Source: Pelagibacteraceae bacterium AG-390-A02 (GTDB lineage: Bacteria > Pseudomonadota > Alphaproteobacteria > Pelagibacterales > Pelagibacteraceae). From it: 40,705 bases of DNA. The stretch is taken from positions 1 through 40,705 of the forward strand of contig QCGU01000009.1 in the NCBI GenBank assembly GCA_003278165.1. Direction: 5' to 3'. Shown piece by piece: positions 34,211 through 40,705 of this stretch. The notes below the pieces were generated by a model. The model searched no databases. It saw only the letters and a program-made list of their open reading frames with translations, and was not told the DNA's origin. The translations under genes were made by a program, and so were the position numbers. The number at the start of each line of letters is the position of its first letter. Position 1 is the first letter of the stretch.

Positions 34211-34972
34211 ATGCTTTCGGTTGATCAAATTAAAACTTACAACAATGATGGTTTAGTAAAAAGCTCAACTCAATTATCTTCAGATAAAGTAAAAGATTTA
34301 AACTTAGCTTTAGACAAATATCTTGAAGATCATAAAGATGAAAATAATGAATTTGTAAGCGGCTTGTATGAGAGAGATAGTAAATTTTTGGAATTTGCAA
34401 TGTATCCAGAAATTATAGAAGAGGTTAAGCAATTAATTGGAGAAGATATAATTCTTTGGGGATCGTCATTATTTTGTAAAAAAGAAAAAAATGGGAAAGA
34501 GACACCCTGGCACCAAGATGGTGAGTACTGGCCCATAAAACCATTAGAATCAGTGACTGTTTGGCTGTCAATTGATGAAGTCACAGAAGAAAATGGTCCA
34601 TTACAGTATATACCTGGATCACACCTAGATAGAAAGTTGGCAGAACACAACACTCTAGAATCCACGAATGTTACTTTGAATCAAACTTTAAAAAATATTG
34701 ATGAAATTAAAGACCAAGCAAAATCAGTTCATTTAAAGCCAGGAATGTTCTCAATGCATGATGTTTATTTATTTCATGGATCAAGAGCAAACAATTCTGG
34801 AAAAAGAAGAGCAGGACTTACATATAGATATATGCCAGCTACCTCTTTTTTTGATCATGTGGGTGCAAAAACCATAGAAGATAAAGTAGGATATTCACTT
34901 CAAAGAGAGTTACATTTGATCAGTGGTGAAAATAAAGGTGGAAGTAAAATTTTTAAAAACCATACAATTTAA
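34211..34972 (+). CDS. Phytanoyl-CoA dioxygenase (PhyH)-family protein
   Basis: A 253-aa iron(II)/2-oxoglutarate-dependent dioxygenase. The iron-binding HxD is His101-Gln-Asp103 (WHQDGEYW) and the distal ligand His189 (LFHGS), with Arg200 region (SGKRRAGLTYRY) for 2-oxoglutarate. Family members hydroxylate fatty acyl chains, amino acids, amines or ectoine. No substrate is evident. The neighbouring monooxygenase begins 8 bases downstream, so the two oxygenases are probably co-transcribed and may act on one substrate. Confidence 0.87.
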   Translation: MLSVDQIKTYNNDGLVKSSTQLSSDKVKDLNLALDKYLEDHKDENNEFVSGLYERDSKFLEFAMYPEIIEEVKQLIGEDIILWGSSLFCKKEKNGKETPWHQDGEYWPIKPLESVTVWLSIDEVTEENGPLQYIPGSHLDRKLAEHNTLESTNVTLNQTLKNIDEIKDQAKSVHLKPGMFSMHDVYLFHGSRANNSGKRRAGLTYRYMPATSFFDHVGAKTIEDKVGYSLQRELHLISGENKGGSKIFKNHTI

Positions 34973-34980
34973 TTAAAATT

Positions 34981-36579
34981 TTGTATTTAGACGCAATAAT
35001 TATAGGAGCAGGTTTTTCTGGCTTATACCAATTGTACAAATGTAGAGATCAATTAGGTTTAAAAACTCTTGTTATTGAAGAAGGTAAAGAGTTAGGTGGG
35101 ACTTGGTATTGGAACAAATATCCAGGTTCGAGATGTGATACTGAAAGCCATATTTATTGCTATACTTTTTCTGAAGAAATTTACAAAAATTGGAAATGGA
35201 AAGAAAGATACCCTAAACAAAAAGAAATTCTAAGTTATCTTAAATATGTAGAAAAAAAACTTAGCTTAAGAAAGAATATAATTTTTAACAATAGAGTTAT
35301 TTCAGCTGTTTATTTAGATAAAAAAAATTTATGGAGAGTAAAAACAAATAAAAAAAAAGTATTTTATTGTAAATATTTAATAAGCGCAGTTGGATCATTA
35401 TCTGCAGCTAATGTACCAAATATTAAAGGTATTAAAAATTTTAAAGGAGAATGGTATCACAGTGGAAAATGGCCAGATAAAAAAATAAGTTTTAAAAATC
35501 AAAAAGTTGCACAAATTGGAACAGGGTCAAGTGGAATACAAATTGCTCCAGTTGTTGCAAAATCTGCAAAATCTCTCACAGTATTTCAAAGAACTCCAAA
35601 TTATAGCGTTCCAGCAAGAAACAGAAAACTTACAAAAACTTTTATCAAGAATACTAAAAAAAATTACAAACAAATTAAAAACTTACTTACAAAAACACCA
35701 GGTGGTCATGCGTTTCAATTTTCGAAAAAATCTATTTTTGATTTTAATGAGAGACAAAGATTAAAAATTTTAGAAAAAGCATGGCTAAATGGAGGTTTAT
35801 CATTTAGGGCATGCTTTAGCGATATAACTAAAAAATTAAATGCTAATAAAATAGTTTCAAATTATATAAAGGAAAAAATAAATAATATAGTTAAAGACAA
35901 AGAAGTTGCGAAACAATTAACAGACTTTGGGCATCCATTTACTTCAAAAAGACCTACTTTAAATACAGATTATTTTGAGACATTTAATAAAAAAAATGTT
36001 CGTTTGATTGATTTAAAGGAAAATCCAATAGTTAAGATAACAAAAAACGGGATAAAGACAAAAAATGAAGATTTAAAGTTTGATAAAATAATTTTTGCAA
36101 CAGGCTATGATGCACTTTCAGGTCCTATTTTGTCTTTAAATTTGACTGGAAGAAAAAATATTAAATTAAACAAATATTGGAAAAATGGTCCAAAAACATA
36201 TTTAGGATTAATGATACCAAATTTTCCAAATTTTTTTATCATATCAGGACCAGGTAGTCCTTCTGTATTAACTAATGTCCCAGCACAAATCCAACAACAT
36301 GTAGAATGGATTTCAGAATTCATCATGTATTTAGAAAAAGCAAAAAGTGTGTCAGTTGAACCACTAGCTAAAGAAGCTGAAAATTGGGTAAAAAAAATTA
36401 ATACCCTAGCTAAAAAATCTCTTTTTATGAAAGCAAAAAATTCTTGGTATAAAGGTGATAATATTCCAGGTAAACCAAAAACTTTTATACCTTATCCAGC
36501 AGGATTGCCTCAGTATAGAGAAATCTGTAATAAAGTTAGAAAAAAAATGTATAAGGGTTTTAATATATCTCTTAAATGA
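34981..36579 (+). CDS. Baeyer-Villiger-type flavin monooxygenase
   Basis: A 532-aa enzyme with two Rossmann motifs, G9-x-G11-x-x-G14 for FAD and G180-x-G182-x-x-G185 for NADPH. Between them lies the type I Baeyer-Villiger fingerprint FKGEWYHSGKWP (154-165). The family turns ketones into esters or lactones, or oxidises heteroatoms. Translation begins at TTG, since the frame has no ATG nearby and the Rossmann motif follows at once. The stop overlaps the ATG of the FKBP-rhodanese gene (ATGA). No esterase or lactonase is adjacent to finish a pathway. Confidence 0.88.
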   Translation: MYLDAIIIGAGFSGLYQLYKCRDQLGLKTLVIEEGKELGGTWYWNKYPGSRCDTESHIYCYTFSEEIYKNWKWKERYPKQKEILSYLKYVEKKLSLRKNIIFNNRVISAVYLDKKNLWRVKTNKKKVFYCKYLISAVGSLSAANVPNIKGIKNFKGEWYHSGKWPDKKISFKNQKVAQIGTGSSGIQIAPVVAKSAKSLTVFQRTPNYSVPARNRKLTKTFIKNTKKNYKQIKNLLTKTPGGHAFQFSKKSIFDFNERQRLKILEKAWLNGGLSFRACFSDITKKLNANKIVSNYIKEKINNIVKDKEVAKQLTDFGHPFTSKRPTLNTDYFETFNKKNVRLIDLKENPIVKITKNGIKTKNEDLKFDKIIFATGYDALSGPILSLNLTGRKNIKLNKYWKNGPKTYLGLMIPNFPNFFIISGPGSPSVLTNVPAQIQQHVEWISEFIMYLEKAKSVSVEPLAKEAENWVKKINTLAKKSLFMKAKNSWYKGDNIPGKPKTFIPYPAGLPQYREICNKVRKKMYKGFNISLK

Positions 36580-37319
36580 AAAAAATTTTTTTAATAATTA
36601 TTTTAATACTTTTAAAAACTAACTTTCTTTTAGCAGATAATATTGAAATCATTAATGATACTAAAGGAGATGGTTTAAAAGTTGTAAATCATTCTTGGGT
36701 AAAAATTGAATATACAGGTTCCTTTGAAGATGGAACAGTCTTTGACACTAATGTTGGTAAAGATAAACCTTTAGTTTTTCAAATTGGTATGAAAGAAGTT
36801 ATTCCAGGATTTGAACAAGGAATAATAGGAACAAATAAAGGATCAAAAAGAAAAATAAAAATACCTGCTCAGCTGGCTTATGGTGAAAAGGGAGCGGGTG
36901 AATTGATACCACCAAATTCAAATTTGATCTTTGAATTTAAAATTCTAGACGTTTTGAGTCCTAATTATGAAAAAATTAACAATGAAAAACTAGAAAAATT
37001 AATAAAAGAAAATGCTGTGGCATTGGATATTAGGCTAGATAATCAATGGAAAAAGACAGGTGTTATTAAAGGATCGTTTCAAGAAACAGCTTTTGATATT
37101 AATGGTAAGTTTAATGTTTATTTAATGGACAAAGTTAGAGCCTTGGCAGGCGCTGAATCCCAAGGAATAGAATTAATTTTTATAAGTCATGATGGAAAAA
37201 CCGCTGAAATTTTAGGCAATGCATTTGCTGAAGATTTAGGTTTTACAAATGTGTATGTTCTTGATGGTGGAATTCAATCTTGGATAAAAAGTAATAAACC
37301 GCTTGTAAGTTACAATTAG
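36576..37319 (+). CDS. Periplasmic FKBP-type prolyl isomerase fused to a rhodanese-like domain
   Basis: A 247-aa protein in three parts: a signal peptide (1-20, cut near LLADN), an FKBP domain (about 35-128, with VPGFEQGIIG-like EVIPGFEQG and the AYGEKGAGELIPPNSNLIFE end) and a rhodanese-like domain (about 135-245, ALDIRLD and GGIQSWIKSNKPL). The rhodanese active loop reads SHDGKTA where a catalytic Cys would be, so it is probably a binding or structural domain, not a sulfurtransferase. The isomerase part should fold periplasmic proteins. It overlaps the monooxygenase gene by 4 bp. Confidence 0.87.
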   Translation: MKKIFLIIILILLKTNFLLADNIEIINDTKGDGLKVVNHSWVKIEYTGSFEDGTVFDTNVGKDKPLVFQIGMKEVIPGFEQGIIGTNKGSKRKIKIPAQLAYGEKGAGELIPPNSNLIFEFKILDVLSPNYEKINNEKLEKLIKENAVALDIRLDNQWKKTGVIKGSFQETAFDINGKFNVYLMDKVRALAGAESQGIELIFISHDGKTAEILGNAFAEDLGFTNVYVLDGGIQSWIKSNKPLVSYN

Positions 37320-37322
37320 TTT

Positions 37323-37712
37323 CTATTTTTTAATTCTTTGACTCTGTAGCTTTTTGATACGTATTTCTTCCTGAAATAAATCAATTACACGATAATCATT
37401 TTCAATCACTTTATTAATTTTACGTTTCTTATTATTTCCCCAATCGTTTATAGCTTCAATTATGTAGGCACTGGATTTACCAAAATCAGTTAAAATATAA
37501 TCATTTATTTTATTGTTAATCCTTTTTTTTATTAGAGTATCGTTTTCTAAATTTCTCAATTCTCTAATTAACATTCTTGCAGTAATACCATCTAAATTAG
37601 TCTTTAATTCAGAAAATCTTCTAGGCCCCATGTGTAATTCAGCTAGAATTTTAATTTTCCATTTTCCACCTATTAATTTTAAAAAGTTATTAATACTCTC
37701 AAATTTTTTCAT
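37323..37712 (-). CDS. HxlR-family transcription regulator
   Basis: A 129-aa winged-helix regulator. The DNA-binding core GGKWKIKILAEL, GPRRFSELKTNLDGITARMLIRELRNLE and the wing KRINNKINDYILTDFG are as in HxlR/MarR-like proteins. These often sense aldehydes or reactive electrophiles through a cysteine, but this one has no cysteine in the N-terminal region. It is divergent from the SDR-ALDH operon with an 86-bp gap, so it most likely controls that operon. A repeat AGTAT near its start (37712-37730) may be a site. Confidence 0.85.
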   Translation of the reverse strand: MKKFESINNFLKLIGGKWKIKILAELHMGPRRFSELKTNLDGITARMLIRELRNLENDTLIKKRINNKINDYILTDFGKSSAYIIEAINDWGNNKKRKINKVIENDYRVIDLFQEEIRIKKLQSQRIKK

Positions 37713-37798
37713 AGTATCAAAAGTATACCTATTTTTTAGAGCTTAAAAACAATAATTTTTTTTTGTATTTGATCATAAAATAATATTTAGTGTTTAAA

Positions 37799-38569
37799 AT
37801 GAAATTAAAAAATAAAGTTGCAATTGTTACAGGTGGTGGAAAAGGTATAGGAGAAGAAATTTCTTTAGGCCTTGCTAAAGAGGGAGCTAAAGTTGTTGTT
37901 GCAGATTTAGATAAAGAAAATTCTTCTAATGTTGTTGCAGAAATTATAAAAAATAGTGGTGATGCAATTTATGTAGAAACAGATGTTTCAAACGAAGCAA
38001 GTGTTAAAAACTTGATATCAGAAACAATTAATAGGTTTGATCAAATAGATATATTGATTAATAACGCTGGGATAAGACATGTTAAAAAACTTGAAAATCA
38101 TGACTTAAGTGATTGGAATGATATGATTTCTGTAAATCTTACTGGACCATATATTTGTTGTCAGGCAGTAATACCTGAGATGAAAAAAATAGGTAAAGGT
38201 AAAATTATAAATTTTGGCTCTATTGCTAGTTTTATGGGGAGACCTGATCGTGTAGGATATGTTGCAGCCAAAAGTGGAATACTTGGTTTAACCAGAGCTC
38301 TTGCTATAGATTTGAAGGGAACAAATATTAATGTCAATACAATTTGTCCAGGTCTAATATCTACACCATTTAATAAAAAATATGCAGAAGACCCCGCTCA
38401 TGGTGAGCAATGGGGAAAAGAAACAATTGTTGGTAGGTGGGGACTACCATCTGATATAGTTGGCGCAGCAATTTTTTTATCTTCTAATGAATCTGATTTT
38501 ATTAATGGATCGGAGATTAAAATTGATGGTGGTTGGTTAGCTGCTAAAACAAGAGAAGGTGAATTGTAA
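37799..38569 (+). CDS. Short-chain dehydrogenase/reductase, FabG-like
   Basis: A 256-aa classical SDR. TGGGKGIG (11-18), NNAG, Ser141, Tyr154 and Lys158 (VGYVAAK) and the end SEIKIDGGWLAA are present. The Asp after strand 2 (VVADLDKEN) favours NAD. The ATG at 37799 is used; a GTG at 37790 would add three residues. The aldehyde dehydrogenase follows 2 bases after its stop, and a hydroxyisobutyrate-dehydrogenase-like gene after that, so the operon probably oxidises an alcohol to an acid stepwise. Substrate unknown. Confidence 0.9.
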   Translation: MKLKNKVAIVTGGGKGIGEEISLGLAKEGAKVVVADLDKENSSNVVAEIIKNSGDAIYVETDVSNEASVKNLISETINRFDQIDILINNAGIRHVKKLENHDLSDWNDMISVNLTGPYICCQAVIPEMKKIGKGKIINFGSIASFMGRPDRVGYVAAKSGILGLTRALAIDLKGTNINVNTICPGLISTPFNKKYAEDPAHGEQWGKETIVGRWGLPSDIVGAAIFLSSNESDFINGSEIKIDGGWLAAKTREGEL

Positions 38570-38571
38570 TT

Positions 38572-40089
38572 ATGAGTGATTTTTTAAGTAATTTTGAAAA
38601 AGCAAACAAAAATGCAAAAAGATTATCAAATAAAATTTTAATAGACGGTAAATTAATCTCACCATCTACTAATAATAAAATTAATGTGATAAATCCAAGC
38701 ACAGGAGAAAATATAGGTGAAGCTCCCCAATGTAATAAGGTTGAAGTTGATCTTGCAGTAAAATCTTCTCTAAATGCTTTTAAAGAATGGAAGAAAGTAC
38801 CAGCAAGAGAAAGAGGAAGATTAGTAGAATTAGGTGCTAGAAAACTTGAGCAAAGAAGAGATGAGATTGAAACTTTACTAGCACTGGACACAGGGAACGC
38901 TTTAAGAACACAAGCTAAACCAGAAACTTCAGCTTCAATTGAATTAACTAGGATGTTTGCTGGTTTATCTGGAGAGATTAAAGGTGAGAATTATCCTCCA
39001 AATATTGCAAATACTTTACACTACACAACAAGAGATCCAATTGGAGTTGTTTGCGCTATCGTTCCTTGGAATGCTCCTTTATTTTTAACTGTTGCAAAGA
39101 TAGCTCCAGCAATTGTAGCTGGTAATACTGTTGTTTTAAAGACAGCTGAACAAGCACCTTTCTGTGCATTACTATTAGCAGAGATTTTTCAACAAGAACT
39201 TCCTCCAGGAGTTTTAAATGTTATTTCTGGATACGGAGAAGAATGCGGAGAGCCACTTTTGTCTCATCCCGATGTAAGAAAAATTACTTTCACTGGTTCA
39301 TTTAATGTTGGTAAAATTATTGCTCAAAAAGCAGCTCCAAAACTTTGTCCGGTAACATTAGAACTTGGTGGAAAAAATCCTAATATAATTATGAGCGATG
39401 CAGATCTTGATATTGCTATACCTGGCGTGATCGATGGTATGAGATATACCAGACAAGGACAAGCATGTACCGCTGGCTCAAGAGTTTATATACAAGAAAA
39501 AATTTATCAAAAAGTTTTAGATGGCGTTGTTGATAGATTAAAAAATCTTAAAATGGGAAATGCTTTAGATGAAAATTCAGATGTAGGAGCAATAATTTCA
39601 GAGGATCAACTTGAAAGAACATTACATTATATGAATATTGCAAAAGAAAACTCATCAACAAAAGTTCTACATGGAGGTAATCAAAAAAAAGGTGGTGAAT
39701 ACAAAGAAGGTTTTTTTTATGAACCTACTTTATTGTCGGGGGTTCCAGTAAAGTCACCTGTGTGTCAGGAAGAAATATTTGGTCCAGTTGCTTGTGCAAT
39801 TCCATTTAAATCATTTGACGAAGTTATTGAAAGTGCAAATGATACTCCTTTTGGGTTGTCAGCAGTTTTATGGACACAAAATTTATCAAGAGCACTTCAA
39901 TTTGTTGAGGAAATAGATGCAGGTTTTGTTCAAGTTAATCAATGTGTGGCTCCAAGAGCAAATGTTTCTTATGGTGGATTAAAAATGAGTGGTCTGGGAA
40001 AAGAATATGCATTTGATAGTATGATCAATCATTTCACCCAAAGTAAAACGGTATTAATAAATAGAGGGAGTTCAAATATAGATGAGTAA
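38572..40089 (+). CDS. NAD(P)-dependent aldehyde dehydrogenase
   Basis: A 505-aa enzyme of the classical aldehyde dehydrogenase family. The key residues are Asn167 (PWNAP), Glu264 (LELGGKNP) and the nucleophile Cys299 (GQACTAGSR); the length is normal. It looks like a general or betaine-aldehyde-type aldehyde dehydrogenase, not the CoA-acylating MmsA. It begins 2 bases after the SDR and its last 8 bases overlap the next ATG, giving a tightly coupled three-gene operon under likely control of the HxlR gene. Confidence 0.95.
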   Translation: MSDFLSNFEKANKNAKRLSNKILIDGKLISPSTNNKINVINPSTGENIGEAPQCNKVEVDLAVKSSLNAFKEWKKVPARERGRLVELGARKLEQRRDEIETLLALDTGNALRTQAKPETSASIELTRMFAGLSGEIKGENYPPNIANTLHYTTRDPIGVVCAIVPWNAPLFLTVAKIAPAIVAGNTVVLKTAEQAPFCALLLAEIFQQELPPGVLNVISGYGEECGEPLLSHPDVRKITFTGSFNVGKIIAQKAAPKLCPVTLELGGKNPNIIMSDADLDIAIPGVIDGMRYTRQGQACTAGSRVYIQEKIYQKVLDGVVDRLKNLKMGNALDENSDVGAIISEDQLERTLHYMNIAKENSSTKVLHGGNQKKGGEYKEGFFYEPTLLSGVPVKSPVCQEEIFGPVACAIPFKSFDEVIESANDTPFGLSAVLWTQNLSRALQFVEEIDAGFVQVNQCVAPRANVSYGGLKMSGLGKEYAFDSMINHFTQSKTVLINRGSSNIDE

Positions 40090-40705
40090 TCATATTGCAT
40101 TTATCGGAGTAGGAAACATGGGAAATCCTATGGCACAACAATTAGTAAAAGCTGGAAAACAGGTTAAAGTTTTCGATGTTTCAGAACACGCAATTAAAAC
40201 TGCAAAAAAGACAGGTTTAAATGTTGTAAATTCTTTAGATGATCTTTTATCCAATGCATCAGCTGTGATATCAATGTTACCAGAAGGAAAACATGTTTAT
40301 GAATTATATCTTGGTGAGAATGGAATTTTAAAAAAAATTTCTAAAGATTGTTTAATTATTGAATGTTCAACAATAGATATTGAAACTTCATTAAAGGTAG
40401 GAGATGAAGCAAAGTCTTTAGGAATAAAAATGATTGACGCTCCAGTTACTGGTGGTGTGATGGGTGCTAGAGTTGGAAAATTGAATTTTTTAGTTGGTGG
40501 TAGTAATGATGCAGTAAAATTAGCTTCACCGCTTTTAGAGATAATGGGTCAAAAAATACTACATGCTGGAGATCAAGGAAGCGGGGTTGGTGTAAAAATT
40601 TGTAATAACATGTCTCTTGGAATTTCGATGATAGCAGCATCAGAGGCTTTGATGTTGGCAAAAAGATTAAAAATGGATGTAAAAAAAGTTCATAAAATAA
40701 TTAAA
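40082..40705 (+). CDS. 3-hydroxyisobutyrate dehydrogenase-like enzyme (5' part, runs off the window)
   Basis: The first 208 codons are open to the window end. The N-terminal NAD motif FIGVGNMGNPMA, the substrate motif DAPVTGG (119-125) and the catalytic lysine Lys172 (GVGVKICNN) mark the beta-hydroxyacid dehydrogenase family (MmsB, GarR, GlxR). About one third of the protein is missing, so the substrate class cannot be fixed. Its ATG lies inside the end of the aldehyde dehydrogenase gene (8-bp overlap), so it belongs to the same operon. Confidence 0.9.
   Translation, partial: MSNHIAFIGVGNMGNPMAQQLVKAGKQVKVFDVSEHAIKTAKKTGLNVVNSLDDLLSNASAVISMLPEGKHVYELYLGENGILKKISKDCLIIECSTIDIETSLKVGDEAKSLGIKMIDAPVTGGVMGARVGKLNFLVGGSNDAVKLASPLLEIMGQKILHAGDQGSGVGVKICNNMSLGISMIAASEALMLAKRLKMDVKKVHKIIK

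Noticed and set aside
38544..38891. 115-aa minus-strand frame over the aldehyde dehydrogenase start
   Set aside because: Fully antisense to a certain gene, low-complexity Ser/Leu composition.
1..40705. CRISPR arrays, insertion sequences, tRNA or rRNA genes
   Set aside because: No regularly spaced repeats, transposase genes, or tRNA-like T-loop/acceptor patterns seen in the gaps on either strand.

Overview
The window looks like a piece of a Pelagibacterales (SAR11-type alphaproteobacterial) chromosome. The evidence is very AT-rich DNA, near-zero intergenic space, many overlapping stop/start codons, weak Shine-Dalgarno sequences, and a typical gene set: the aprM-aprB-aprA order, tandem ammonium transporters, sulfonate-cleaving enzymes, and many small solute exporters and FAD amine-oxidase-like enzymes. 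I see no mobile element, CRISPR array, rRNA or tRNA. No gap between genes exceeds about 230 bp.

Layout. 1-2.4 kb: tail of an FAD oxidoreductase, a site-2 protease (RseP-like) and the nucleoid protein HU. 2.5-5.4 kb: two tandem AmtB ammonium transporters with separate leaders and terminators. 5.4-10.3 kb: housekeeping genes (Bcp peroxiredoxin, rhodanese, DsbA-like isomerase, ABA4-like membrane protein, RecX, a frameshifted CysQ-type phosphatase, DUF3553-like protein, MnmA) plus two tiny genes, one for a 47-aa membrane peptide and one for a 27-aa extremely basic peptide. 10.3-15.6 kb: a tightly coupled run: cystathionine beta-lyase, MFS carrier, then a folate/p-aminobenzoate set (PabB-, PabA- and PabC-like) and a HIT hydrolase.

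15.6-26.3 kb is the most coherent system. AprM-AprB-AprA (sulfite-oxidising APS reductase) is followed by an unrecognised 116-aa protein, a 48-aa membrane peptide and a TauE-type exporter. Opposite them lie a YeiH-type exporter and SuyB/SuyA (sulfolactate sulfo-lyase). Divergent from suyA is xsc (sulfoacetaldehyde acetyltransferase), followed by a DAO-family FAD enzyme. Together these cleave C2 (taurine/isethionate-derived) and C3 (sulfolactate) sulfonates to acetyl phosphate or pyruvate plus sulfite, and either oxidise or export the sulfite. No sulfonate importer and no ATP sulfurylase is present in the window.

26.3-34.1 kb: mostly minus-strand genes: two EamA carriers around a hydratase-like enzyme, a LysE carrier (plus strand), an M23 peptidase, an SDR, TerC, a GMC oxidoreductase and a PanB-like protein lacking the usual metal ligands. 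34.2-40.7 kb: a PhyH-type dioxygenase, a Baeyer-Villiger-type monooxygenase and a periplasmic FKBP-rhodanese fusion, then an HxlR regulator divergent from an SDR-aldehyde dehydrogenase-hydroxyisobutyrate dehydrogenase-like operon that runs off the right edge.

Function calls are by reading motifs and family resemblance only; no database search was run. Promoters and operators are sequence guesses and are scored low.
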